Assembly (NCBI RefSeq): GCF_000621125.1 | Contig: NZ_JHZC01000010.1 | Span: forward strand, 1 to 64,000 | Reading direction: 5' to 3' | DNA length: 64,000 nt | From: Maribacter antarcticus DSM 21422 | Lineage (GTDB): Bacteria > Bacteroidota > Bacteroidia > Flavobacteriales > Flavobacteriaceae | In this document: positions 28,088-38,267 of the stretch, in pieces | Numbering within the stretch: the first letter of the stretch is position 1 | Layout of the letters: each line of letters opens with the position of its first letter | The notes under the pieces: model-generated | Seen by the model: the letters and a program-made list of their open reading frames with translations, nothing else | What the model was told of the DNA's origin: nothing | Database searches by the model: none | Translations under genes and position numbers: made by a program

Positions 28088-28666
28088 ATGAATAAATTTT
28101 CGATGGGAGTGGTATTACTGTTTTTGGTTTCTTGTGGGTCTACTCTGGATAGGGAAATGAAATCCCAATCCGAGGTGGTTAAAGCAGAAACAATACCGAG
28201 TGATTATAATCCGGAAGCTAAATTATCAGAGTTGAATATTATCCTTCGGGATCAGGGTATTCCGGCGGCCAACTATGTGCATGCGGTAAGAGCTGGAAAT
28301 CTTCTGTTTTTGGCCGGGAAAGGTCCCAAACAGGCGAATGGTGAGAATGTTGTAGGAAAATTGGGCGCAGCCTTGTCTTTGGAAGAAGGCTATGCCGCGG
28401 CAAGAGAAGTGGCTATAAATCAATTATCCGTCCTAAAGGCCGAATTAGGAAATTTGAACAAAGTAAAAAGAGTAGTAATGGTTAATGGAATGGTTAACGC
28501 CGTTCCAGAGTTTACCAATCATTCCAAGGTAATCAATGGCTATTCCGACCTTATGGTCGCTGTTTTTGGTAATGCAGGAAAACATGCCAGAGCTGCGGTA
28601 GGTATGGGTTCTTTGCCGGGTAATATGGCGGTAGAGGTAGAGATGATTGTTGAGGTGTACCAATAG
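28088..28666 (+). CDS. RidA-like lipoprotein
   Basis: 192 residues. N-terminus is a lipoprotein signal with the lipobox LVSC (Cys at 16). After a short linker follows a YjgF/RidA fold: LRDQGIPAANYVHAVRAGNLLFLAGKGP, then an arginine-containing strand and MVVEVE-like C-terminus (VEVEMIVEVYQ). RidA proteins are usually cytoplasmic imine deaminases; a membrane-anchored exported member is unusual and probably faces the periplasm. The canonical substrate arginine region is RAAVGMGSLPGNMAVEVE. Function unclear. Confidence 0.85.
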   Translation: MNKFSMGVVLLFLVSCGSTLDREMKSQSEVVKAETIPSDYNPEAKLSELNIILRDQGIPAANYVHAVRAGNLLFLAGKGPKQANGENVVGKLGAALSLEEGYAAAREVAINQLSVLKAELGNLNKVKRVVMVNGMVNAVPEFTNHSKVINGYSDLMVAVFGNAGKHARAAVGMGSLPGNMAVEVEMIVEVYQ

Positions 28667-28689
28667 TCTAAAAGGTTTATGTGAAGCGG

Positions 28690-29184
28690 TCGGGAATAGT
28701 ATCTATTCCATTAGACTCCCATCCCAATGTACTTCCATTGTAAAAGACTCTAGTACCTTGTCCGTCATCTTAACCGATTTCATTCTCGGGTTGAAATTAG
28801 GATAATCGTTTGAGGTGCGGTACTTAGTGAGCCGGTTCTAACCCAAATAATAATGGTAACCAGTGCCACACGTATAGCCACCATTGGTGTATATGGCAGT
28901 GTTGCTTTTACCATCCGAATGGATGATTTCGGTTATCGACTTATTCGTATTAACGACTGCAGCAATAGTTTTTCGGTTACTATCGGTAAATTCCTCGTGA
29001 ATGCGTTACCGGTTATAATCAAATTACCATTTGTTATAGGAACACTAGCGTTATTGCTTGTTTCTATTGTTATTTTCGTTCGTAATGTAGTATTATTATA
29101 CGATGTACTTCCAAATGTTCCAGACATCCTGGTTGATTTTATAGTTTGGCTCTTGATCGGTTTTCTAACACCAATAAGATCCAC
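28690..29184 (-). pseudogene. Possible decayed gene of unknown family
   Basis: Minus-strand frames contain coding-like stretches in different phases: a start-like segment MDLIGVRKPIKSQTIKS..., then KSITEIIHSDGKSNTAIYTNGGYTCGTGYHYYLG, and further on NFNPRMKSVKMTDKVLESFTMEVHWDGS, each ended by stops. Together they look like a 150-160 residue secreted protein broken by frameshifts. A plus-strand frame over the same span (28853-29260) is less convincing. No family recognised. Confidence 0.3.
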
Positions 29185-29283
29185 TATTTTCAGGAAACTG
29201 TTTGCTCGTAAAATAGCGAATAAATCAATTTATATTATAAATACAAAAGCTTTAGTCTAGGTTAAAAATTAATTCAAACGGTT

Positions 29284-30177
29284 ATGTTTAAAAGAAAATC
29301 ACTGCAGCTAGGCTTATCCACCTTAAGAATTTCAAGACAAATAATTTTTGTAGTATTCTTTCTGGTGTTAGGAGTGTCAAACTTAGCTAGTCAGGTAAAG
29401 CAAGATAGTATCGATTCTCAGGAAAAGAGATGGAAACTTTTGAAATATGATATGAAACATGTTTTTAAAGGAATAGGCTATTCGTATTCAAGACCTTTTC
29501 ATTGGCAAGGTAGCGATTGGTCAAAGCTGGGATACACTGCCTTGGGAACTGGAATGCTATATCTAATCGATGACCAAACTTCTGAGTTTATTCAACGCCA
29601 GCAGGAAGGAGTCCCAAAAGGTATGAGGGACTACGGATCAACAATCGGAAGTCCTACATACAATTATATGTTTACAGGCGGTGTATACCTGACCGGACTA
29701 CTTACCAAGAGCGAAAAAATTAGACGTACTGGAGTGTTAATGATTGCTTCTGCATCAGCGGCAGGGCTGTTGCAGCAAATCACAAAATCAGTAGTTGGTA
29801 GAGCACGACCAATGAGCGGAAAGGGGAAAGATACTTTTGATCCGTTCAATTCTAATAGAGACTTCCATTCATTTCCTTCAGGACATGCTATCTTAGCCTT
29901 TACAAATGCTTATGCCATTGGTAAACAATTTAAAAATCCTTGGGTAAGGGCAGGCATCTATACGGTAGGTGCCGTACCTGGCGTATCTCGAATTTGGGAG
30001 GGTCAACATTGGCTTTCGGATGTGGTATTAGGAATTGCTATTAGTATTTTTACGGTAGAATCCATCGATAGGTATCTCAACAACAAATACAAAAGCGATG
30101 TTTATCGAAAGGATAAACTTGTTAATTGGAACCTTAACTTAGGTCTTGGACAGGTTGGTATAACTGGTAACTTTTAA
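29284..30177 (+). CDS. PAP2-family phosphatase, exported
   Basis: 297 residues. An N-terminal hydrophobic segment (about residue 20-37) acts as a signal or anchor. The three PAP2 motifs are present: KSVVGRARP, then FPSGH, then SRIWEGQHWLSDVVLG. It should dephosphorylate lipid phosphates such as phosphatidate or undecaprenyl pyrophosphate on the periplasmic side. A second PAP2 gene follows at 129 bases. Length is longer than typical because of the 80-residue N-terminal region. Confidence 0.85.
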   Translation: MFKRKSLQLGLSTLRISRQIIFVVFFLVLGVSNLASQVKQDSIDSQEKRWKLLKYDMKHVFKGIGYSYSRPFHWQGSDWSKLGYTALGTGMLYLIDDQTSEFIQRQQEGVPKGMRDYGSTIGSPTYNYMFTGGVYLTGLLTKSEKIRRTGVLMIASASAAGLLQQITKSVVGRARPMSGKGKDTFDPFNSNRDFHSFPSGHAILAFTNAYAIGKQFKNPWVRAGIYTVGAVPGVSRIWEGQHWLSDVVLGIAISIFTVESIDRYLNNKYKSDVYRKDKLVNWNLNLGLGQVGITGNF

Positions 30178-30306
30178 GGGGCTTTTGATTTAAGTAGTTC
30201 CACATCAACAAAGCCGGAGTATTGGCCGCGCCAACTTGAGACATTTTTTATTTGGACTTTCTTCTTTTCTTATTAATTTCACTTTAAATTATCAAGAGAA
30301 ATTATT

Positions 30307-30876
30307 TTGGACGAACTTTTAGAATTGGATACGAAGTTGCTTCTCTACCTAAATGGGCTTGGCAGTCCTTCTTGGGATTTTATTTGGCTGTATCTATCAC
30401 GTACATTGAGTTGGATTACCCTACCCATATATGGTCTGTCCCTTGCCCTGTCTTATCGGCTTTTTGGGATAAAAAAAGTAGTATTCATTAGTATACTAGC
30501 ATTGGTAATGCTAAGTAGTACGGAGTATCTATCTATTTTTACAAAGGAATCCATAGCGCGATTGCGACCCTGTTATAATCCTGAAATTAAAGACTTAATT
30601 CGTACTGTTCCAAAATATTGTGGCGGAAAGTTTAGCTACTTCTCGGCCCACGCAATAAATTCATTTGCGTTTGCCTCCTTTTTCGCTTTATTGCTTAAAA
30701 ATCGATTAAAGTATGTGCCCGTGGCATTGATTATTTGGGCGTTATTGGTTAGCTATAGTCGTATCTATCTAGGCGTACATTATCCATTGGATGTGCTTAC
30801 TGGTATTCTGTTGGGCATCGTGTTCGGGGGTCTCGCAAACAGGGTACACAGGACTGTGGGTGGGTATATTAAATAA
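30307..30876 (+). CDS. PAP2-family membrane phosphatase
   Basis: 189 residues from a TTG start; no ATG is in frame upstream. About five to six membrane helices. PAP2 motifs: KESIARLRP, FSAHA (in place of PSGH, with the histidine kept), and SRIYLGVHYPLDVLTG. Similar to undecaprenyl-diphosphatase/lipid phosphate phosphatases of the PgpB type. Located right after another PAP2 gene and before a patatin-barrel gene, so the three may act on membrane lipids. Confidence 0.85.
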   Translation: MDELLELDTKLLLYLNGLGSPSWDFIWLYLSRTLSWITLPIYGLSLALSYRLFGIKKVVFISILALVMLSSTEYLSIFTKESIARLRPCYNPEIKDLIRTVPKYCGGKFSYFSAHAINSFAFASFFALLLKNRLKYVPVALIIWALLVSYSRIYLGVHYPLDVLTGILLGIVFGGLANRVHRTVGGYIK

Positions 30877-31374
30877 GCATTGTTGATTAGGAAGATTGAC
30901 TTGGAATTTTAAAAATGTTATGGGTACACAGAATCTTAAGATACCGGTTAAAAATTCGACTATTTTTGAAAGGCAACTAGAGTTGCACTTAAACCGAAAG
31001 CATGCTTTCCTTACTAATCACACAGTAAGGCCTTGGCTGTAATAGGTAAGCTATATATCTATTAGCAGCACAAAATATGACCCAACGGCTGATTATTAAT
31101 TATTTACTTATTATTTTTAAGTTATGTTTTTACTTGGCTTTAGAAGTATCCTTCTAATTTAGAGAATTAAAGGGTACATTGCTTACTGCAGGCTGAAGGG
31201 ATAATCCCATACTAAAGACGGTAAGCCCTCAAAAACGATTCTTTACGTAATAGAAATAAGTGCCGGTTAGTATTTATTTTGTTTGCCAATGTAGTTGTTT
31301 TAGAGATATAAACTTGCCAGCTTTTTATGGAGAATAAAAAGGTATACAGTTCTAAATAAAATTTACACTATTCA
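30877..31374. other. Intergenic region, nothing recognised
   Basis: About 500 bases of AT-rich sequence without a supported frame, tRNA or strong hairpin; probably includes the promoter of the patatin-barrel gene. Confidence 0.35.
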
Positions 31375-33708
31375 ATGGTTTATCCTTTTCTTCTCAGAGG
31401 CATATTACAAAACCTGGTCCTTGGTATCCTTTTCTCTATTTCCCTGGTGGGTTTCGCTCAGGAAACTAAACCTAAAATCGCGCTCGTTCTCAGTGGCGGT
31501 GGAGCCAAGGGTATCGCACATGTACCCCTGCTACAGACCTTGGATTCTTTGAATATTGTTCCTGACCTGATTATTGGGACCAGCATGGGTAGTGTCATAG
31601 GAGGGTTATATTCTATGGGGTATTCAGGTAATGATTTAGCTAAGATTACACATGCCCTAAAATGGGGCAAACTCTTTGGCGGAAGCACCAATCTGAATGA
31701 TGTAAGTATAGAGGAAAAGGATGAATTCAAGAAGTATCTTCTCGATTTTGATGTAGTGAAAGGAAAAGCACAGGTGAGCTCTTATTTGTTGAACGATCAA
31801 AACCTTCGGGACGTGCTCTTTGATCTTACCTATCCTGTTTATAATATTGATGATTTTGATCGTTTAGCTATACCTTTTAGATCTGTTACTGCTGATATCG
31901 TAAACGGAGAGCGCAGAATACTTGGAGAAGGTTCACTAAGATCAGCTATGAGAGCCAGTATGTCTATACCTGGAGTATTCGAACCTATGTTATACGGGAA
32001 TAGCTTATTGGTAGATGGAGGAATTCTTGATAATTTTCCTACTGACATTGCCAAAAGTATGGGAGCTGACATCATTATCGGGAGCGATGTTTCAGGTTTT
32101 GCCAAGCCACTGGAAGAGCTTGACAATCTTAGTGCGGTTTTATTGCAATCGATCATGCTCGCCAGCTATAGTATCTACCCACAAAACCGAGAACTCTGTG
32201 ATATTTTAATCGATCATGTGCCGAATCTGTCATATACTGCTGCTGATTTTGGAAAGAGCGATAAAATTTATGAACAGGGGAAAATAGGTGCTCAAAAAGG
32301 GTTGAACCAACTTGTCCAACTTTCAAAAACCTTGCAGAACTATCGACAACGACCACATGTTTTGCCCTATTTAGAGGATAGGATTGTTTTTGATACCATA
32401 GTTTTTAATAAAATTAGTGCCTCAAACCTACCATTGGTTAGGGCTAGAGCGAATATAAAGGCTAAAGAGATATACTCTAAAAAGGATATTACCCGGTTTA
32501 TGAAAAGAACTATGGGGACTAATATTTTCAAAAAGTTGACTTATGATACCGATAGGGAGGGTGGTCGTAATGGTATAATACTCACAGGATTTGAAAAATC
32601 GAAGCACCAATTAAGGGGCTCAGTGCATTATGATAGGTATCGGGGTGTGGGTATTATAGGTAATTATAGTGGAAGAAATGTGCTTGGTAAAGCTTCACGC
32701 TTATTGTTTAGCGTTGATATTGCAGAGCAACCAAAATTTATGGCACAATACCGTAAGAATTTTGGAAATCTAGAAGATTGGTGGTGGAAAATTGAAACTA
32801 TTGGCACGCAACTGAAACAAGAAGCATTCGTGGATGGAAACACTGCGGATGTTTTTAGGGAAAGAAGCTTCGTATGGACAAATCAAATAAATTATAACAT
32901 CAACTCGTTGAATAGCTTTGTCGGAGTGGGTTTGAATTACAGACATACAGATATAAACCCGACCGTAGCTACCGATATCGATGAGAATATATTATTACTA
33001 TCGAAGTACTTCTCAAGCGGTATCAATGTTAATATTCATTATGTCCTTAATTCTATGAATGAGGTGTTCTATCCAACAAAGGGGAATATACTTAAACTTA
33101 ATATCAAGAGGTCCCTACGGCAGAATGTAAATGCTACGTATAGCGACTTAAACACCCCATCGGTAAAAGGAGTAACCAATGGTTTTACCCAGCTCAACCT
33201 CAACTTTGAACATCGCCGAGACTTCAACCAAAGATTTACTGGTATAGTAGGTATTTCTTCAGGAATTACCTTAGCGGATAACCAGAAAGAGAATGAGGCA
33301 TCTTTTTTTGAATTTGGTTATCCCGAGCTCTATCTTTTAGGAGGTAATCTACCCATCCAAAGAGCCGATAGTTTTGCCTTTCAAGGCTTGAACGAAGATG
33401 AATTATCAGTGAGTCAGTTCATGATGGTCAAACTTGGACTTCAGTTTAGCATAAGCTCTAAATTTTTTATAACGCCGCAACTCAATATCGCGTCCGTAGG
33501 GTTCGATACCCTCGAAAAATATACTGACAATTTTTTTACTCCAAGTAGTAATTGGCAAGCTTTGGATGGAACGAGTGTTTTATATTCGGCAGGAGCAACC
33601 ATATCGTACAAATCTATTTTGGGACCTATAGACCTTAATACAACGTGGACCAACGATAGTAAAGAACTAAGGGTTTTTCTAAATATTGGCATTCCATTTA
33701 ATAGATAA
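31375..33708 (+). CDS. Patatin-like phospholipase with C-terminal outer-membrane barrel
   Basis: 777 residues. Signal peptide (about 1-28, ending FAQ). Patatin domain with oxyanion loop SGGGAKG (40-46), nucleophile S70 in GTSMG and the Asp of the DGGILDNFP motif (about 215). A POTRA-like linker (about 340-440) leads to a C-terminal BamA/TamA-like 16-strand barrel from about 450 on, with the final strand ending IGIPFNR. This is the plan of type Vd secreted lipases such as PlpD. It should reach the outer membrane and expose or release a phospholipase. Confidence 0.9.
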   Translation: MVYPFLLRGILQNLVLGILFSISLVGFAQETKPKIALVLSGGGAKGIAHVPLLQTLDSLNIVPDLIIGTSMGSVIGGLYSMGYSGNDLAKITHALKWGKLFGGSTNLNDVSIEEKDEFKKYLLDFDVVKGKAQVSSYLLNDQNLRDVLFDLTYPVYNIDDFDRLAIPFRSVTADIVNGERRILGEGSLRSAMRASMSIPGVFEPMLYGNSLLVDGGILDNFPTDIAKSMGADIIIGSDVSGFAKPLEELDNLSAVLLQSIMLASYSIYPQNRELCDILIDHVPNLSYTAADFGKSDKIYEQGKIGAQKGLNQLVQLSKTLQNYRQRPHVLPYLEDRIVFDTIVFNKISASNLPLVRARANIKAKEIYSKKDITRFMKRTMGTNIFKKLTYDTDREGGRNGIILTGFEKSKHQLRGSVHYDRYRGVGIIGNYSGRNVLGKASRLLFSVDIAEQPKFMAQYRKNFGNLEDWWWKIETIGTQLKQEAFVDGNTADVFRERSFVWTNQINYNINSLNSFVGVGLNYRHTDINPTVATDIDENILLLSKYFSSGINVNIHYVLNSMNEVFYPTKGNILKLNIKRSLRQNVNATYSDLNTPSVKGVTNGFTQLNLNFEHRRDFNQRFTGIVGISSGITLADNQKENEASFFEFGYPELYLLGGNLPIQRADSFAFQGLNEDELSVSQFMMVKLGLQFSISSKFFITPQLNIASVGFDTLEKYTDNFFTPSSNWQALDGTSVLYSAGATISYKSILGPIDLNTTWTNDSKELRVFLNIGIPFNR

Positions 33709-34495
33709 AACTGTTTTAACTTTTACACATAGCTATCTGGAGAAATCATATAATAGATTCTTTTTTACACTTACCAATTCACGAATAAATCATGATTTCT
33801 GAGCTGATATTATTTCTAGAAGTTGGATTTATTTAAATGTATCATATAAAAAACGTATGCTGCTTGTTACCTAGTAAAGGTGTAAGAAACACGAACCGCA
33901 AGAACTTCTATAATTCAGGATAAAACAAGAACAAATAATTTCTCTTTACCATATTAGACAGGTAATAAATAGTAGATCTGGAGGTACAAAATCACGACTA
34001 AACCCTTAGAAGTTTATATTCGATTTTTATATCAAAAACGCAAAAGAGCCAATCATAACATACATTGAGTCAAGCTATGAAATACGGTTTATTGATTTTG
34101 TGTACAAGTGTAATTCTGAATAGACCAATCATGTTAAATATTCTAATTTGATTTTAACTTCTATCTTGCTTTTGCCATTTTGTACTTTCTTTAAGGAACT
34201 GTAAATATATGATTACATGTACAGGTAAATATTTAGGAAGTTAGCTAAGAAACAGGCACAGGACTGGTAGAATAAGCACATCAAGTGCACGCTTATGTCA
34301 ACGCTACTTGGAGTAACATAGAAGTAAAACTATCTGCAACCAATACTTAATAAAAAATTGAAGGATAAAAACTTAGCACAAGTAAGATGGAAAATATAGA
34401 AGTAGTGCACATAACGAAGGTCTTTTAGTTAAACTTAACTAAGGACAAAAGTCAAATCAACAGTACGTTTTTGAGTCTACTTGATTGTTAAAAAG
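33709..34495. other. Intergenic region, nothing recognised
   Basis: Nearly 800 bases without a convincing gene between the patatin-barrel gene and the tRNA. Short stems exist but none is tRNA-like or terminator-like. Confidence 0.35.
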
Positions 34496-34567
34496 TGATC
34501 TCGGCAAGAATCGAACTTGCATCTAAAGTTTAGGAAACTTTTATTCTATCCGTTGAACTACGAGACC
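34496..34567 (-). tRNA. tRNA-Arg (anticodon CCT)
   Basis: On the minus strand the acceptor GGTCTCG pairs with CGAGATC, the D-arm region GTTCAACGGATAGAAT is typical, the anticodon arm is AAAGT-TTCCTAA-ACTTT with CCT in the loop, and the T-arm contains GTTCGATTC. The discriminator is A and CCA is not encoded. It reads AGG codons. Confidence 0.93.
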
Positions 34568-34625
34568 AAATAAGGACGCAAAAATAGAATTTTTTATCAA
34601 TCTACCCTAAAAAACAGGAAGGCTA

Positions 34626-35366
34626 TTAATTGTCTGTGGGTCTCCTGCTCCAAATCTCGTACATGGGTGCTCCTTTGCTGTTTTTGCCGGTATGGTGCCA
34701 ATCGTCTCTTTTAATTTCATAGTTGAATTCCAAACTAGCGCCTACCTGAGTATTGTCTTTTGAAAAGTACTCAATGTTTTCGGTATAAATACCGTCTATG
34801 GACGTGTATTTTCCACCTCCAGCACCCTTAAACTGAAGTCCATCGGTATCGTAAGCAATCCACTGAAAACGACCATCTTGTAGGTGTTTCAAAGTTTTTC
34901 TGGTATTGGCCTCTCCGCGGCGTTCCTGTCCTTCGTCAGGTCCTCTTGTAGCAAATAGCCATGCGCCGTTTAGGTCCTGTTCCGTTTTTTTCGATGCTGT
35001 TAGTTTTAATTTTTTAAACCAGTTGAGGTGTAGTGTTTTGCCATCCATATGGGTTGGAATACTTAACTGCCGAATGGAGTCTCGCTCGTAGTCCGAATTA
35101 AATTCTAGTAAAACAGTTAACTGTTCTCCAGCGGTAGTTTTTTCTACTTGTGCAAAACCACCGAGGGTTCTTATGAATTCTGGTGGGTTGGTTCTATAAG
35201 CGGAATAGATGAAATAATCATCATTGATTTTTACTTCATGTCGTACATTTTCAGCGTCGGAAATGTACACTCCTGGCTGTATCTGAGCATTTATAGCAGT
35301 TAACCCTCCTAAAAAGGCATAGCAAATAAGGGAAAATAGTATTTTCATAAGGTACTTGTGCGTCAT
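34626..35366 (-). CDS. Exported protein of unknown function
   Basis: 246 residues; a better start is the internal ATG at 35348 (MKILFSLICYAFLGG), since the preceding 6 residues lack support. A signal peptide ends at INAQ near residue 28. The mature part is beta-rich with tryptophans (LNWFKKLKLTA, NGAWLFATRGPDEGQERRG) and ends EIWSRRPTDN. It resembles lipocalin-like or membrane/secreted proteins of flavobacteria, but no family is assigned. Located beside the tRNA-Arg gene. Confidence 0.65.
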   Translation of the reverse strand: MTHKYLMKILFSLICYAFLGGLTAINAQIQPGVYISDAENVRHEVKINDDYFIYSAYRTNPPEFIRTLGGFAQVEKTTAGEQLTVLLEFNSDYERDSIRQLSIPTHMDGKTLHLNWFKKLKLTASKKTEQDLNGAWLFATRGPDEGQERRGEANTRKTLKHLQDGRFQWIAYDTDGLQFKGAGGGKYTSIDGIYTENIEYFSKDNTQVGASLEFNYEIKRDDWHHTGKNSKGAPMYEIWSRRPTDN

Positions 35367-35810
35367 TTAAATCTAAATATATAAAATTAATACGCTAAAA
35401 ATCAAACGGTTGAACTGTAATATGACCATGTATCTATAATTTTGAATTTTTATTTTTCAAAATGTTGTTTTTCCAATTTTTTATATTTCATTTGCTATGT
35501 CGAATCGGAACATAACGATTTGCTTTTTTTGGCATTAGCTGAACATCATGAACCGTGTTTCTGTGTTCGGGTTATGGGGAATTAAGAAGTCAAACCCTTT
35601 AGCAGCTCATCAGATGGGCAACCGAATTTTAAAGCTAACTTCTGATTACCATATTACCATCGTGCAAAGTCAGCACGACTACTTCTTTATTCCTACAACT
35701 CAGGAACAGATTCTTATTTGAAAATTATAATCAATGTAATTTTTTGATAGACCACGTTATTATGTTGTCTATGTTTTATTGATTTTTAATTTTCAAACAT
35801 TTATTCAAAA
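35367..35810. other. Intergenic region upstream of the polyamine operon
   Basis: No gene found. A T-rich stretch and promoter-like elements near 35740-35790 precede the arginine decarboxylase start. No riboswitch fold was recognised. Confidence 0.35.
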
Positions 35811-37259
35811 ATGAACACTAAATATATTGATCTAATAAATCAAACTTATCATTTTCCTCAAGAAGAATTTACTTTGGAGGACGAGCATCTGCGTTTTCAT
35901 GGCATAGAGCTAAACCAAGTGGTGGCCCAGTACGGTAGCCCTTTAAAGTTTACGTATTTGCCTAAAATATCTGAGAATATTTACAGAGCTAAAACTTGGT
36001 TTGCCAATGCCATGGAAAAATACCAATACAAAGGCAACTACAAATATTGCTATTGTACTAAAAGCTCCCACTTTCAGCATGTTTTAAACGAGGCTTTAAA
36101 GAATGATATTCATATAGAGACCTCTTCTGCCTTTGATATTAATATTGTAGAGCAACTCAAAGCCAAGGGCAAGATAAAAGTAGATACGTTTGTTATCTGT
36201 AATGGCTTTAAACGTGATCAGTATATCGAAAACATCGGCAGGCTTATCAATGAAGGGCACCGGAATTGTATTCCCATAATCGATAATTATGAGGAAATAG
36301 ATTTATTGTCGGACGTAATAAAGAATGATTTTCAGGTAGGAATTCGTATTGCTTCTGAGGAGGAGCCTAAATTTGAGTTCTATACGTCTAGATTAGGAAT
36401 TGGATATAGGAATATTGTTCCCTTTTACAAAAACCAGATAAAGAACAACGAGAAGGTTGAACTGAAAATGCTTCACTTTTTTATCAATACAGGTATTTGC
36501 GACAACGCGTATTACTGGAACGAACTTGCTAAGTGTTTAAAGGTGTATGTGCGATTGAAAAAAATCTGTCCGTCTTTAGATAGTTTGAATATCGGTGGCG
36601 GTTTTCCTATAAAAAATTCTTTGGCGTTTGAGTACGATTATCAATATATGATTGACGAAATCATCAATCAAATAAAGATTACGTGTGATGAAGCCCTGGT
36701 GTCCGTTCCTAACATCTTTACTGAATTCGGAAGTTTTACGGTAGGGGAAACAGGTGGTGCTATCTACGAAATACTATACCAAAAACAACAGAACGACCGT
36801 GAAAAGTGGAACATGATAGATTCTTCTTTCATTACTACGTTACCGGATACATGGGCAATAAACAAACGTTTTATAATGCTTCCCATCAACCGTTGGAACG
36901 ATGAGTACGAGCGTGTGCTTTTGGGTGGACTCACGTGTGATAGTGATGATTATTATAATAGCGAGCAGAATAGGAACGCTATTTACTTGCCTAAATATAA
37001 AAAGGATAGACCCTTATATATTGGTTTTTTCAACACGGGAGCTTATCAAGAAACCATAGGTGGTTATGGTGGTTTGCAACATTGTCTTATACCACAGCCC
37101 AAACATATTCTAATAGATAGGGATACAGAAGGAAATATCGTAACCAGTTTGTTTAACCCACAGCAAAAAGCGGAGGACTTATTGAAGATTTTAGGGTATG
37201 ATGTTAATGTGGAAGTTAAAGAGGAGAAAAGAGAAATAGTTAACCACGGGGTTAGTTAA
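35811..37259 (+). CDS. speA: Arginine decarboxylase (biosynthetic, fold-III)
   Basis: 482 residues. PLP-dependent fold-III decarboxylase: the Lys in YCYCTKSSHFQHVL binds PLP, HIETSS and FINTGI follow, and the GGGFP motif is at about residue 263. The C-terminal CDSDDYY and GAYQ block complete the fold. It is shorter than E. coli SpeA (about 660) and lacks its helical insert, as is normal in Bacteroidota. It converts arginine to agmatine; the next gene encodes agmatinase. Confidence 0.88.
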   Translation: MNTKYIDLINQTYHFPQEEFTLEDEHLRFHGIELNQVVAQYGSPLKFTYLPKISENIYRAKTWFANAMEKYQYKGNYKYCYCTKSSHFQHVLNEALKNDIHIETSSAFDINIVEQLKAKGKIKVDTFVICNGFKRDQYIENIGRLINEGHRNCIPIIDNYEEIDLLSDVIKNDFQVGIRIASEEEPKFEFYTSRLGIGYRNIVPFYKNQIKNNEKVELKMLHFFINTGICDNAYYWNELAKCLKVYVRLKKICPSLDSLNIGGGFPIKNSLAFEYDYQYMIDEIINQIKITCDEALVSVPNIFTEFGSFTVGETGGAIYEILYQKQQNDREKWNMIDSSFITTLPDTWAINKRFIMLPINRWNDEYERVLLGGLTCDSDDYYNSEQNRNAIYLPKYKKDRPLYIGFFNTGAYQETIGGYGGLQHCLIPQPKHILIDRDTEGNIVTSLFNPQQKAEDLLKILGYDVNVEVKEEKREIVNHGVS

Positions 37260-37328
37260 AAATTTAGAAGGCTGAATACAGCAACAAAGGTCAACAAGAA
37301 ATAAAAGTTAAAATCAACAAACAATAAA

Positions 37329-38267
37329 ATGAAACACGCAAAGAATTACGCGGGTATTGCCGACGAATTCGCACAATTGGAAACTGCGAAAGTAGTTTTA
37401 ATTCCGGTTCCTTATGATGGAACAAGTACCTGGGGCAAGGGAGCCGATAAAGGTCCTGAAGCTTTTTTAGCAGCTTCTGAAAATATGGAGCTGTATGATA
37501 TTGAGACCGGCTCAGAAGTGTATGAACAAGGTATACATCTTACGGAAGCTCTACTAGAAAATAGTAGTCCTGAGGCTATGGTAAATGCCGTACATAAGAC
37601 GACCAAGGAGTATATTAAACGCAACAAGTTTGTGACCCTTTTTGGTGGAGAACATTCTGTTTCTATAGGAAGCATCCGTGCCTTTAATGAGTGTTTTGAT
37701 AATCTCACTGTGTTGCATATAGATGCTCATGCCGATTTGCGTGAATCTTATGACGGTACCAAATACAATCATGCCTGCGCCGTTCACGAAGCTAGCCAGA
37801 CTACAAATTTAGTGCAGGTAGGTATTCGTTCTATGGATGCAATCGAAAAGACCTTTATGGACGAAGAAAAGACCTTTTTTGCCCATGATATGGTGAACGA
37901 TGAATATTGGATAGATAAAGTGGTAGAAGCGTGCACGGAAAATGTCTTTATAACTTTTGATTTAGATGTATTAGACCCTTCCATTATGCCATCTACGGGA
38001 ACACCGGAGCCAGGGGGCTTGATATGGTATGAGACTTTAGAATTCCTAAAACAGGTGTTTAAGGAGAAGAACGTTGTTGGCTTTGATATTGTGGAGCTCT
38101 GTCCCAATAGCGCTGATAAATCTTCAGATTTTTTAGCTGCTAAATTATATTACAAAATGTTAAGCTATAAGTTTATGGGGCAAGATGTAGAGGAGAATTA
38201 TGACAACATCAGTGATGTAGATTATAAATCAAATACCAATTCAAAATTCGAAGAGGATGAAGACTAA
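37329..38267 (+). CDS. speB: Agmatinase
   Basis: 312 residues. Binuclear manganese ligands are in GGEHS, HIDAHADLR and FDLDVLDPS; GTPEPGG completes the ureohydrolase signature. It hydrolyses agmatine to putrescine and urea. The acidic C-terminal tail (NISDVDYKSNTNSKFEEDED) is longer than usual. The gene lies 69 bases after speA and its end overlaps the next gene by 11 bases. Confidence 0.92.
   Translation: MKHAKNYAGIADEFAQLETAKVVLIPVPYDGTSTWGKGADKGPEAFLAASENMELYDIETGSEVYEQGIHLTEALLENSSPEAMVNAVHKTTKEYIKRNKFVTLFGGEHSVSIGSIRAFNECFDNLTVLHIDAHADLRESYDGTKYNHACAVHEASQTTNLVQVGIRSMDAIEKTFMDEEKTFFAHDMVNDEYWIDKVVEACTENVFITFDLDVLDPSIMPSTGTPEPGGLIWYETLEFLKQVFKEKNVVGFDIVELCPNSADKSSDFLAAKLYYKMLSYKFMGQDVEENYDNISDVDYKSNTNSKFEEDED

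Noticed and set aside
28853-29260. Plus-strand 135-codon ORF with hydrophobic stretches
   Set aside because: It has no recognisable family, and the minus strand of the same span carries more coding-like, though broken, text.
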